Assembly (NCBI RefSeq): GCF_002367995.1
Contig: NZ_AP018207.1
Coordinates: forward strand, 2,649,083 to 2,713,082
Reading direction: 5' to 3'
DNA length: 64,000 nucleotides
Source of the DNA: Calothrix brevissima NIES-22
GTDB lineage: Bacteria; Cyanobacteriota; Cyanobacteriia; Cyanobacteriales; Nostocaceae
Shown here: positions 35,662 through 43,868 of the stretch, in pieces
How positions within the stretch are numbered: the first letter of the stretch is position 1
How the letters are laid out: the number at the start of each line of letters is the position of its first letter
Program-made: the position numbers and the translations under genes
The notes under the pieces: generated by a model
Told to the model about the DNA's origin: nothing
What the model saw: the letters and a program-made list of their open reading frames with translations, nothing else
Databases searched by the model: none

Positions 35662-36705
35662 TTATTTTTGAATTTTGAATTTTGAATTTTGAATTGTTAT
35701 CTGTCTTTCTACTGCTAGGCTGATAGCTATAAATAAGACTGTTAATCCTTGAATTGCGTAAACTACAGTGACTGGCACGCCTGCACTACGCTGCATGACG
35801 TTCGCTCCACTGCGCAGGGCGGCAAAAAATAAGGATGTGAGGATGACACCGAAGATGCTACCACGACTTAAAAAAGCGATCGCAATGGCGTCAAATCCAT
35901 AACCTGGGGAAACTTGTTCAAATAAGCGGAATTTTAACCCCATTACTTCACAACTTCCAGCTAATCCTGCTAATCCTCCGGCTAATGCCATTACTAGCAT
36001 AATTGTTCGTTCTACTGATATGTGAGCATAACGGGCAGCTATTGGGTTATGTCCGATGGCGGTGATTTGGTAACCTAATGGCGATCGCTCTAACAATACC
36101 CACAATAAGCCGGCGGCAAGTAATGCTAATAAAATTCCTGCATGAGCTAGGCTTTGTGGTAATATAATCGCTAGGCGGGCAGTGTTGGCAATTAACGGCG
36201 AATAAGGGCTAGGCGCACCTAAAGCCATTAAAGGATTTTGCACGAGATAGCTAACTAAATTCACTGCAATATAGTTGAGTAATAAGGTAGTAATTACTTC
36301 GTTTACTCCCCGCATGGCTTTAAGATAACCGGGAATCCAACCCCAAATTGCACCAAATAGAAATCCGGCGAACAGTGCTAAGGGAATGTGAATGAAAGCA
36401 GGTAATCCGGTTACGTATAAACCAATTAAAGTACTGCCTAATGCACCTAAATAAATTTGTCCTTCACCACCAATATTAAATTGTCCAGCCCGCAGTGCTA
36501 CTAATACTCCTAAGCTGGTGAATAATAGCGGTGTCATTTTTGTGAGGGTGTTACCAAATCCGAAATAGGTAGAGAGGGATTCTTGAAATAAAGCTGTGTA
36601 GGCGGTGAGGGGATTCGCCCCAGCTATGAGGATGAGGATAGCACCGACGAGTAAAGCGGATACTATGGCTATTAGCGGTGATAGGATTGGTAACAGTAAT
36701 TTCAT
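35662..36705 (-). CDS. Nucleoside-type ABC transporter permease (first subunit)
   Basis: A 347-residue permease, YufP/NupP-like, with about nine membrane segments. The motifs LVALRAGQFNIGGEGQIYLGAL and ITAIGHNPIAARYAHISVERT are typical. The last 12 or so residues (ITIQNSKFKIQK) are translated from a TTTTGAA tandem repeat at 35676-35697, so the native C-terminus has been replaced or extended by repeat sequence. It pairs with the 34619 permease. The gene is separated from the ATPase and binding-protein genes of the same system by an oppositely oriented toxin-antitoxin pair. Confidence 0.9.
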   Translation of the reverse strand: MKLLLPILSPLIAIVSALLVGAILILIAGANPLTAYTALFQESLSTYFGFGNTLTKMTPLLFTSLGVLVALRAGQFNIGGEGQIYLGALGSTLIGLYVTGLPAFIHIPLALFAGFLFGAIWGWIPGYLKAMRGVNEVITTLLLNYIAVNLVSYLVQNPLMALGAPSPYSPLIANTARLAIILPQSLAHAGILLALLAAGLLWVLLERSPLGYQITAIGHNPIAARYAHISVERTIMLVMALAGGLAGLAGSCEVMGLKFRLFEQVSPGYGFDAIAIAFLSRGSIFGVILTSLFFAALRSGANVMQRSAGVPVTVVYAIQGLTVLFIAISLAVERQITIQNSKFKIQK

Positions 36706-36762
36706 GGGATTAGTTACAATCTGAATAATAATGATAATGTTTCTTTACCCTAAACTTAAATA

Positions 36763-37407
36763 ATGAGTTACCTATCGAATAGAAATCTTAGCCTAGATAT
36801 TCAGCAGAGTATAAGTCAGGCTGAAGCAGAATTACTAATTGCAATTCAGAATATATTAGATAATAAATCTTTTGATAACGAGCTTGAAGAATCCTATCTA
36901 AGGAATTTATTAAAAGTCTCAGAAACTACAGAAAGTACGGAAGTAATTAAAAATTTTTTGCGTTATCAAGTTGGACGCGATCGGAAATTGAGTAGAGAAG
37001 CAGATTGTGCATATACCAAAATTATTCATGATATTGATGGTAAAATTCAGGATTTAGCTAAAAAAATAGCTCAAGAAAATCAGACAGATAATGTCAACTC
37101 TATTTGGTTATATCTAATACGGCGTTATTTAGGGTATGGTTTAAATTATCTAAAATTTATTAATTCATCACATCTCAATAAAATTGAAGAATCTATTAGT
37201 CTTTTATCTCGTGAGGAGCAGTTATGGCTAGTTGATAGAATTATCCATAATTTGAAAATTAATACCTTCAAAGAACTGACCAATATTCAGCTAGAAAGTA
37301 TTGAACAACAACTAGCAAACATGGCAAACGATCCAGAAGTTCAAGCAGAATTAATAGTTATTAATCAAGAATTTGCTAATACTGAATTTGATGGTTTGAA
37401 TGAATAA
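36763..37407 (+). CDS. Putative antitoxin of a MazF-type system (unusually long)
   Basis: A 214-residue protein whose stop codon overlaps the start of the MazF-like gene by one base (TAATG), which implies translational coupling. Residues about 150-214 (LLSREEQLWLVDRIIHNLKI ... LANMANDPEVQAELIVINQE) resemble the short antitoxin-like proteins that precede MazF in cyanobacteria. Residues 1-145 are mostly helical (SISQAEAELLIAIQNILDNK, FLRYQVGRDRKLSREAD) and not recognised. Typical MazE antitoxins are under 100 residues, so an added domain is likely. The role is inferred from position. Confidence 0.65.
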   Translation: MSYLSNRNLSLDIQQSISQAEAELLIAIQNILDNKSFDNELEESYLRNLLKVSETTESTEVIKNFLRYQVGRDRKLSREADCAYTKIIHDIDGKIQDLAKKIAQENQTDNVNSIWLYLIRRYLGYGLNYLKFINSSHLNKIEESISLLSREEQLWLVDRIIHNLKINTFKELTNIQLESIEQQLANMANDPEVQAELIVINQEFANTEFDGLNE

Positions 37408-37754
37408 TGAATATCCAGCGTGGAGAAATATACTTTGTTAACTTAAATCCAGTTCAAGGTAGAGAACAAGCAGGAGAACGTCCAGTTTTAGTACTTTCTA
37501 TTGATGCAATTAATCGTCTTCCCTTAGTTATTACTGTAGTCGTTGGTACTAAAGGAGCAAATATCCTTCGTGATTATCCAACGATGGTAAGAGTTCCTCC
37601 ATCCGAGAGTGGTTTAACTTTAGAAACTGTATTTTTGTGTTTTCAAATTCGTTCTCTCGATCCAAAACGATTTCCAGAAACTCCTGCGGGTAAGTTGTCT
37701 GAACAGATGATGCTATTAGTTGAAGCAACTACTCGCTACTGTTTAGGCTTATGA
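37407..37754 (+). CDS. MazF/PemK-like mRNA endoribonuclease toxin
   Basis: A 115-residue toxin-family protein. IQRGEIYFVNLNPVQGREQA is the conserved N-terminal beta strand and loop, ERPVLVLS follows, and the C-terminal half shows SLDPKRF and a hydrophobic helix. The arginine of GREQAGERP and the following strand fit the active-site region. MazF enzymes cut mRNA at short sequences. Translation is coupled to the upstream putative antitoxin. The pair sits on the plus strand in the middle of a minus-strand ABC operon. Confidence 0.88.
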   Translation: MNIQRGEIYFVNLNPVQGREQAGERPVLVLSIDAINRLPLVITVVVGTKGANILRDYPTMVRVPPSESGLTLETVFLCFQIRSLDPKRFPETPAGKLSEQMMLLVEATTRYCLGL

Positions 37755-37770
37755 AATATTATTTTTAGGT

Positions 37771-37962
37771 TTAAATTTTGTGACTATAATGTTGATTTTG
37801 AATCGCTGCAATTTCATCAGCAGTTAAAGTCACCACTTTACCATCCTTCATAACACTAATTGATTGTCCAAGTTGGCGATGTCTTTCAATCGCGGCTGCA
37901 ATTGCTGCTTTGACTCCAATATCAATTGTGTTATGTAGCTTTTGCATCTCTTCTTCAGTCAT
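37771..37962 (-). CDS. Small conserved protein in the ABC transporter operon
   Basis: A 63-residue soluble protein (MTEEEMQKLHNTIDIGVKAA ... VTLTADEIAAIQNQ), with an amphipathic helix and then a short beta segment. It starts 19 bases after the stop of the ABC ATPase gene in the same orientation, so it is probably co-transcribed. Its composition and plausible start support a real gene. No family name can be given; it could also be a stray partner of the toxin-antitoxin pair, since it ends 16 bases from the MazF stop. Confidence 0.65.
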   Translation of the reverse strand: MTEEEMQKLHNTIDIGVKAAIAAAIERHRQLGQSISVMKDGKVVTLTADEIAAIQNQHYSHKI

Positions 37963-37981
37963 TATAGAATTTTTCCCCGCG

Positions 37982-39448
37982 TCACCTTCTCTCCCCAGCC
38001 ATCAATAAACCAATCTCTGCTACTGTCGCCGTGGCTGCATCTAAAATAGCGACAAACTCACCTCTATAGATTACGGCAAGGCGATCGCTCATTGCCATGA
38101 CTTCTTCTAATTCGGTGGAAATATACAAAATTGCGGCACCGCGATCGCGTTCTGCTAAAATTCGACTATGTACGGCTGCTGTTGCACCGACATCTAAGCC
38201 GCGTGTGGGTTGCATAGCGATAATTAACCCTGGTTCTCCCGCTAATTCTCGCGCTAAGACTACTTTTTGCTGATTTCCTCCCGATAGCTGACTGACTTTG
38301 ATATCTTTCCCTGTAGCGCGGATATCAAATTCTTCCATTGCAGCTTGGGCATGATGGGCGATCGCTTTTTGTTGTAACAGAAACCGACGACAAAAGGGCA
38401 GATATTTAAAAGATTTTAAAATTAAGTTTTGGGCAATGCTAAATTGCATAATTAATCCCATTGTTTGTCTATCTTCTGGGATGTAACCCACTATGCAAGG
38501 TTGATGTGTAAACTTTATGTTACCTTGCTTTACTTTTCTTAATCCTGCCAAGGCATCAGCTAATTCTTTTTGTCCATTTCCATCGACACCCGCAACGCCT
38601 AAAATTTCGCCTTTGCGCAGTTCAAAAGAGATGTTATTTACAGTTGTAAATCCTCTATCATCTGCAACTTGTAAGTTTTGGACTGTGAGGATAACTTCTC
38701 CTGAAAATATGGGGGGTTTATTTAATTGTAAATTAACTTCTTTTCCTACCATTAATGCGGCTAATTGCTGGGGTGTAGTAGATTTAGTTGCTGTTGTTCC
38801 TACTACTTTTCCCTGACGCAAAACTGTGACTGTATCACAGAGGTTCATTACCTCTTCTAATTTGTGGCTGATAAAAATAATGGTATTACCTGCATCTGCG
38901 AGTTGACGCAAAATAGCAATTAATGATTTTACTTCTGGTGGTGTTAATACTGCTGTTGGTTCATCGAGAATTAATAATTTGGCTTGGCGGTAAAGTACTT
39001 TGAGAATTTCTACTCGTTGTTGTATTCCTACGGGTAAATTCTCTACCTTCGCTTTCGGATCAATTTCTAAGCCGTAAGTTTGGGATAATGCAGCGATTTC
39101 TTGGTGTTTCTGGTGCAAATTTAACCGCCAACTGGGTTTTGTACCTAAGATAATATTTTCTGTAACAGTTAACTGCGGTACCAGCATAAAATGTTGATAT
39201 ATCGTACCAATACCTAATTTAATTGCTTGATGAGGTGAAGTTATTTTAATAGCTTGTTCTGCAAGATAAATTTGTCCTGCATCTGGTTGGTAAAGTCCGC
39301 TAATGATATTCATTAAGGTACTCTTACCTGCACCATTTTCGCCTAGAATGGCATGAATACTACCAGATTTAACATCGAGGCTAATAGCGTCATTAGCAAT
39401 AAAGTAACCAAAGCGTTTAGTAATATTTTCTAAGCGTAAATAGTTCAT
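37982..39448 (-). CDS. Nucleoside-type ABC transporter ATPase with two nucleotide-binding domains
   Basis: A 488-residue fused ATPase, YufO/NupO-like. The N-terminal domain has Walker A GENGAGKST, Walker B LLILDEPTAVLTP and the signature region LPVGIQQRVEILKVL. The C-terminal domain has a degenerate Walker A (GVDGNGQKELADAL, without the GKS/T core), a good signature LSGGNQQKVVLARELAG, and AMQPTRGLDVGA in place of a standard Walker B. This asymmetry is normal for the sugar/nucleoside class. It is placed 74 bases downstream of the BMP-type lipoprotein gene and energises the two permeases at 34619 and 35662. Confidence 0.93.
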   Translation of the reverse strand: MNYLRLENITKRFGYFIANDAISLDVKSGSIHAILGENGAGKSTLMNIISGLYQPDAGQIYLAEQAIKITSPHQAIKLGIGTIYQHFMLVPQLTVTENIILGTKPSWRLNLHQKHQEIAALSQTYGLEIDPKAKVENLPVGIQQRVEILKVLYRQAKLLILDEPTAVLTPPEVKSLIAILRQLADAGNTIIFISHKLEEVMNLCDTVTVLRQGKVVGTTATKSTTPQQLAALMVGKEVNLQLNKPPIFSGEVILTVQNLQVADDRGFTTVNNISFELRKGEILGVAGVDGNGQKELADALAGLRKVKQGNIKFTHQPCIVGYIPEDRQTMGLIMQFSIAQNLILKSFKYLPFCRRFLLQQKAIAHHAQAAMEEFDIRATGKDIKVSQLSGGNQQKVVLARELAGEPGLIIAMQPTRGLDVGATAAVHSRILAERDRGAAILYISTELEEVMAMSDRLAVIYRGEFVAILDAATATVAEIGLLMAGERR

Positions 39449-39522
39449 ATAAATAAAAAATATTCAAATATTGTAGTGTTGTCGCGTAGCGCAACGCATC
39501 AACACAACATTAGTGAGTAAAT

Positions 39523-40593
39523 TTATTCTGCTACTTTTTTGACGCAGCGTGTATCTTTACCAGCTTCCTGACAATTTGGAAAAATAATTTTCTTCTCAAC
39601 AATATCGTCTGTAACGTTTAATACTTGTTCCTGTAATGCTTCGGGTACAGTCTTGCCAAATTTACCTAAAAATAGAATATCTTCTCTTTCTAAACCAATT
39701 GTATATATTTGCCCTTTGAGTTGTTTTTTCTGAGCTAAATCTGCCAAATAAGCTATGGCTAAATTTAAGCGTTTAACTGCACTAGTTAATACGGCTTTTG
39801 GTGCTATATCTAATTGATCGTTGGTATTGCCAAAAGCATATACTCCCTTTTCACTAGCAGTTTGTAAGACAACAGCCGAGGCATTATCTAACCATTGATA
39901 GATGACATCAGCGCCAGAAGAAATAATTGCTAAAGTCGCTTCTTTAGCTTTGGCAACATCATTCCAATCACCTGTGAAAGTAGAGGTAACTTGAATATTT
40001 GGTTTGACAGATTTTGCACCTAATTCAAATCCTCTCAATTCTCCTTCGGTGGCTGGAAATTTCTCGCCTGCAATATAAGCTAGTTTATTAGATTTACTCA
40101 TGGAAGCGCCGATAATTCCACATAAATAACTGGCTTGTAAATGATCTATTCTTAATGAGGCAATATTTTCAGCTTTAAGATTACCATTTACCCCCACAAA
40201 AAAAGTTTTAGGAAATTGTGGCGCGATTTGTTCGATTGCAGCATCAAATTGTCCGCCATGCGCGAAGATAAGATTGTAGCCTTTACGGGCAAAATCTGTG
40301 AGAACTTCAGTTTGATCCGCTTGCGCTACCTTTTCTACATAGGCTATTTCTGCATCTAGCTTTTGCTTGGCGAGGGTAACGCCTTCATAGCCAGATTGAT
40401 TCCAAGCTTTATCGGTGATAATTCCAGGAAGTGCGATCGCTATTTTAAACCCTGAAGTATCACCCCCTGCTTTAGTTGTGGTTGTCGCGGTTGGTGTTGT
40501 TTGGTTACTGCTACAGGCTTTCAGCATTAAGCTAGTACCTAACGTTGCGGAACCAAACCAGATAAATTGACGCCGATTTACGTTTTTTGTCAT
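39523..40593 (-). CDS. BMP-family nucleoside-binding lipoprotein
   Basis: A 356-residue substrate-binding protein of the BmpA/Med family. The N-terminus NRRQFIWFGSATLGTSLMLKAC combines a twin-arginine motif with a lipobox cysteine, indicating export and membrane anchoring. Family segments are GIITDKAWNQSGYEGVTLAK, DFARKGYNLIFAHGGQFDAAI and GADVIYQWLDNASAVVL. BMP proteins bind nucleosides. It is first in the operon BMP - ATPase - small ORF - permease - permease. The position next to upp and the URC genes argues for pyrimidine nucleosides, though purines cannot be excluded. Confidence 0.92.
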   Translation of the reverse strand: MTKNVNRRQFIWFGSATLGTSLMLKACSSNQTTPTATTTTKAGGDTSGFKIAIALPGIITDKAWNQSGYEGVTLAKQKLDAEIAYVEKVAQADQTEVLTDFARKGYNLIFAHGGQFDAAIEQIAPQFPKTFFVGVNGNLKAENIASLRIDHLQASYLCGIIGASMSKSNKLAYIAGEKFPATEGELRGFELGAKSVKPNIQVTSTFTGDWNDVAKAKEATLAIISSGADVIYQWLDNASAVVLQTASEKGVYAFGNTNDQLDIAPKAVLTSAVKRLNLAIAYLADLAQKKQLKGQIYTIGLEREDILFLGKFGKTVPEALQEQVLNVTDDIVEKKIIFPNCQEAGKDTRCVKKVAE

Positions 40594-40939
40594 AATTCGC
40601 CTTTTGCTAGATACCGATTTTACTTATAGCAATCCTATATGAGTTGTGAAAATATTTTTGGAATGAACCGCCCTTCGGGTTCAGCAGTTCGCAATCGACG
40701 CAAAGCGCCAAGACTGCGACTGCTTCACCAAGTACGCCAAGTACGCCAAGGATAAGAGAACAAGCTGAGAGATTGCCAATTTCACCAATTATTTAGGATT
40801 GCTATATCTCAACACTCTAAAGTCGCGAGTACGATTTTGGAAGCATTTTCGCAAATTTTCTCACTGGAGAGTGAAGACAGAATTAGATTCGCCAATAAAA
40901 CTAAAGAAATATCACTAAATTGAGAATGAGGTGAATCTT
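40594..40939. other. Intergenic divergent region
   Basis: About 345 bases between the BMP gene (minus) and the DoxX-like gene (plus). It contains CGCCAAG direct repeats near 40708-40750 and a TAGCAATCC / GGATTGCTA inverted pair (about 40627-40635 and 40797-40805). It should hold both promoters; none can be fixed. Confidence 0.5.
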
Positions 40940-41380
40940 ATGTACAAAAATAAGGAACTTTGGCGCGTCATCCTGGCGATATCAATAATTATTGTGGGTG
41001 TGACGCATTTTGTTTTCCCCCAACCTTTCGTCAAAATTATGCCGCCACAACTGCCATATCCCTTAGGATTAGTTTATCTCAGTGGCTTTTATGAAATTTT
41101 AGGCGGTATCGGCTTATTAGTTCCCCCTGTAAGTCAAGCTGCTGCTTGGGGATTAATTTTGCTATTTATTGCGGTTTTTCCGGCGAATATCAATATGGCA
41201 GTCAATCATATTAAGATTGAAACCATACCTTATTCAGATTCACCTTGGGTACAAGTAATTCGCCTTCCCTTTCAAGCAGTTTTTATTGCTTGGGCTTGGT
41301 GGTATACTCAACCTTCAGATAAAGAAAAGCAAGCGTCGATAATTCCTAAATCCTTAATTCCTCAAGAATTAGATTGGTAA
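40940..41380 (+). CDS. DoxX-like membrane protein
   Basis: A 146-residue membrane protein with four hydrophobic segments (LAISIIIVGVTHFVFPQPFV, GLVYLSGFYEILGGIGLLVP, AWGLILLFIAVFPANINMAV and a last one near residue 110). The IxVGxxHF and SGxxExxGGIGLL patterns are those of the DoxX/SURF4-related family. Function of this branch is not established. The ATG at 40940 is chosen over GTG 40931 because GAGGTG (40928-40933) is well spaced before it. The ureidoglycolate lyase-like gene follows 15 bases later, so they are probably one operon. Confidence 0.78.
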   Translation: MYKNKELWRVILAISIIIVGVTHFVFPQPFVKIMPPQLPYPLGLVYLSGFYEILGGIGLLVPPVSQAAAWGLILLFIAVFPANINMAVNHIKIETIPYSDSPWVQVIRLPFQAVFIAWAWWYTQPSDKEKQASIIPKSLIPQELDW

Positions 41381-41395
41381 TTTTTCTAAAAATAT

Positions 41396-41890
41396 ATGAG
41401 TACATCACAAACCATACAACAATTACAGGCGAAATTAATTACACCGGAAAACTTTCAACCTTTCGGACAGGTGATTTTTCCTAGTGCTGATGGTAAAGCT
41501 TTTGATGTAGAAGATGCGCAATTAAATTTGCAAAATGGTACGCCGCGATTTTATATTATGCGCTTGCATCGTAACGGGCGCAAGTTTCATAAAATTACGC
41601 GCCACGTGCAATGTACTCAATGTTTAGGTTCTTTAGCAGGGAAAGATTGGTTAATGGGGGTTTGTCCGCCTCATAATGAATTAGATGTACCAGTGTTAGC
41701 AGAAATCGCCGCTTTCCGCATTCCTGGAAATTGTTTTATTAAATTAAATGTCGGTACTTGGCACGCTGGCCCTTATTTTGACCATGAGTTTGTTGATTTT
41801 TATAATTTAGAATTGAGCGATACGAATGTTGTAGATCATTTTACTCATGATTTTTTTCAGAGTCATCAATTAAAGTTTGAGATGGTTTAG
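41396..41890 (+). CDS. Ureidoglycolate lyase-like protein
   Basis: A 164-residue cupin-fold protein of the ureidoglycolate lyase/AllA family: LITPENFQPFGQVIFPS at the start, RHVQCTQCLGSLAGKDWLMG, and the His-containing NVGTWHAGPYFDHEFVDFYN. AllA releases urea from ureidoglycolate in purine catabolism. No other allantoin-pathway gene is in the window. Here the gene lies at the edge of a URC/uracil cluster whose pathway passes through ureido intermediates (ribosylurea in yeast), so a ureido-compound lyase acting there is a reasonable hypothesis. It is likely co-transcribed with the DoxX-like gene. Confidence 0.8.
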   Translation: MSTSQTIQQLQAKLITPENFQPFGQVIFPSADGKAFDVEDAQLNLQNGTPRFYIMRLHRNGRKFHKITRHVQCTQCLGSLAGKDWLMGVCPPHNELDVPVLAEIAAFRIPGNCFIKLNVGTWHAGPYFDHEFVDFYNLELSDTNVVDHFTHDFFQSHQLKFEMV

Positions 41891-42058
41891 TTAATAGATG
41901 TGCGCTATGCACCTACGATAGATGTGTTTTTTCTATTTAATGCCAAAGGTTGCGATCGCAAATTCGGTAAATTTTGATGTACTTACACTGATTTATAGTA
42001 CAATTGAACTATAATAAATGCGACGTTGTCTATAGCCTGCCTTGAGCAGTTTAAAACT

Positions 42059-42448
42059 ATGACTAATGTATTTCAACAGCATGGTGCTTTTAGTTGGTGT
42101 GAGTTAATGACAACTAACACCACCTCAGCAAAAGAATTTTATAGCCAACTCTTTGGTTGGACAATGGAAGATAAACCAATCCCGGAAGGAGTTTACACGG
42201 TTCTCTCAGCAGCGCGTCAACAAGTGGGCGGATTGATGAAAAAGCCAGATGATATGTCTGCAATCCCGCCACACTGGGGTGTATATGTTACAGTTCAAGA
42301 TGTTGATACTACTGTCAAACAAGTGGAAGAATTGGGAGGGACAGTTTGCTTTGCACCGATGGATATTCCTGATGTTGGCAGATTTGCGATGATTCAAGAC
42401 CCGCAAGGGGCTACACTGTCAATTATTAGCTATAACGCAGTAATGTAA
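42059..42448 (+). CDS. VOC (glyoxalase/bleomycin resistance fold) protein
   Basis: A 129-residue protein with two beta-alpha-beta-beta-beta units. FSWCELMTTNTTSAKEFYSQ and LFGWTMEDKPIPEG form the first, and WGVYVTVQDVDTTVKQVEEL with GRFAMIQDPQGATLSII the second. This resembles the family annotated as 27-kDa antigen Cfp30B/glyoxalase-like. Substrate unknown. The start at 42059 (MTNVFQQHGAFSW) is used because the upstream TTG at 42026 adds a segment without family likeness. A GCGATCGC-rich spacer follows. Confidence 0.82.
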   Translation: MTNVFQQHGAFSWCELMTTNTTSAKEFYSQLFGWTMEDKPIPEGVYTVLSAARQQVGGLMKKPDDMSAIPPHWGVYVTVQDVDTTVKQVEELGGTVCFAPMDIPDVGRFAMIQDPQGATLSIISYNAVM

Positions 42449-42623
42449 CTAATTAGACAGTATTGGTTGCTAGCTATGAAGGTGCGATCGCATTACTGAC
42501 TATTAGATTAATATAACAGGGTGATGCGATCGCATGACAATCGCGGGTATACAGGTTCGCTTTCTCATGCTAAAATCCCGAAAACGCCTTCATGGATGCG
42601 GCGTAGGATATTTTTGGATATTC

Positions 42624-42657
42624 GGTGCGTTGCGCTGCGCGACAACACACCCTACAT
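42624..42657. repeat. Partial TAGGGTGTG-family palindrome
   Basis: GGTGCGTTGCGCTGCGCGAC followed by AACACACCCTACA matches the right half of the repeat at 6571-6647. The left half is missing. Confidence 0.7.
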
Positions 42658-42673
42658 TTATTTATGAATATAA

Positions 42674-43429
42674 TTACGAGATTAATTCAGCGATAAATTG
42701 GCTGTATTCATCTTTCATTTTTAAATCTAAATCGCGTTTTATGCGTCGTCTTGTTGCTGGAACTATTTCACTTTTAAGCGGGTTAAATCCTTGCTTTTCG
42801 TAAGTTTCCCAATATAACCCAATCCCGCGTTTATGCCAATTAGGAATTTGATTAAAATTAATTCCATGTTGAAATAATAATTCATTTTTCTCAGCTACAG
42901 ATAATCCTTTCATCATGCTGGTTGCTTGGGTGGCATTTTTGCCTTCTTTACGCAAACACCAATAACAATGAGCATTTAAAGCATTTCTGTGGGCGTCTTC
43001 ACTCCGCCAGCGAAAATAATTGACTACTTCTGTGGGATTGGGAAGCTGAGAAATGCGACAATCAAAGCAGCCTAAAGAACCTAACATTAAAGAAAATTTA
43101 GCGCTAGCTTCACTGGCTAAAACTGAGTTGAGTTTTCTTAATTTCCGCCCAAAGGTATTTTCATTGTAAGCAAATAACAAAGATATTTCATCACTTTGGG
43201 TATAACCATAAGTAATCTCAATTCCGCAATTCATTAAATGTTCAACAGTTTCTAACATTAAATCGCGAAAGCGGATATCAAAAGGCGCTTCAAATTGATG
43301 AACTTCTTTTGTGAGGCGCGTAAAACCTCTACCATCTAATCTAGCTACAATATAAATTCCTGGCAACACACAATGATCGTGTGCTGTTTCAAATATCCGC
43401 ATTCTACTATCCAGTTCATCAAATTTCAT
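42674..43429 (-). CDS. Thg1-like 3'-5' RNA polymerase (tRNA-His guanylyltransferase family)
   Basis: A 251-residue protein of the Thg1/TLP family, enzymes that add nucleotides to RNA 5' ends in the reverse (3'-5') direction. Metal-binding and catalytic residues are visible in VARLDGRGFTRLTKE (D32) and YTQSDEISLLF (D80, E81). RSEDAHRNALNAHCYWCLRK is a second conserved family block. Bacterial Thg1-like proteins repair truncated tRNA 5' ends in a template-directed way. It overlaps by 11 bases the upstream polynucleotide-kinase-like gene, so the two are translated from one message. Bacterial tRNA-His normally encodes its G-1, which makes repair more likely than de novo G-1 addition. Confidence 0.9.
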   Translation of the reverse strand: MKFDELDSRMRIFETAHDHCVLPGIYIVARLDGRGFTRLTKEVHQFEAPFDIRFRDLMLETVEHLMNCGIEITYGYTQSDEISLLFAYNENTFGRKLRKLNSVLASEASAKFSLMLGSLGCFDCRISQLPNPTEVVNYFRWRSEDAHRNALNAHCYWCLRKEGKNATQATSMMKGLSVAEKNELLFQHGINFNQIPNWHKRGIGLYWETYEKQGFNPLKSEIVPATRRRIKRDLDLKMKDEYSQFIAELIS

Positions 43430-43868
43430 GCTGCCATTCCTCTACAATAAATGAATAATTTAATTCGGATTTGACTGTGTAAATTGCATCAAATCCTTCT
43501 GCCCATGTAGGTAAAACTAACTTTTTATAAGTTGCTAATAATCCGACTAAAGGCACAATTTGCTTAGGTAGTCTTTGATTATTTCGCTGTTTGCAATCTT
43601 CTAATGCAGCCTGAAAGTAGTAACCGACGATTTTAAACCCTTGGGATTTGGCTGGAGTAATATAACGCTGTCTCTCTTCAATAGTAAGATTAGTATTATC
43701 TACCACGAAAGATTGTTTACCTGCTAAACAAGCTTGGAGAAAAATTTGCTCTCGATGGCGGGTTTTGAGCATATCTAGGTTAATGCGAATGTGGGTGTTA
43801 AAGAAGTTTTTTTGATAAAAAGTCGATTTACCTACGCCTTGAATACCGATAAAAATTATTGCTTCCAT
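43419..43868 (-). CDS. Polynucleotide kinase-like P-loop kinase (AAA_33)
   Basis: A 149-residue kinase. Walker A is GIQGVGKST at 8-16. The acidic residue in RINLDMLKTR (D32) matches the general-base position of T4 Pnkp, and VVDNTNLTIEERQRYI (57 on) is the conserved DxTN segment. Arginines in CKQRNNQRLPKQIV form the lid. The family phosphorylates 5'-OH ends of nucleic acids or small molecules. The 11-base overlap with the Thg1-like gene links it to RNA: kinase action would give the 5'-phosphate from which Thg1-type repair proceeds. The phosphatase and ligase domains of full Pnkp are absent. Confidence 0.85.
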   Translation of the reverse strand: MEAIIFIGIQGVGKSTFYQKNFFNTHIRINLDMLKTRHREQIFLQACLAGKQSFVVDNTNLTIEERQRYITPAKSQGFKIVGYYFQAALEDCKQRNNQRLPKQIVPLVGLLATYKKLVLPTWAEGFDAIYTVKSELNYSFIVEEWQHEI

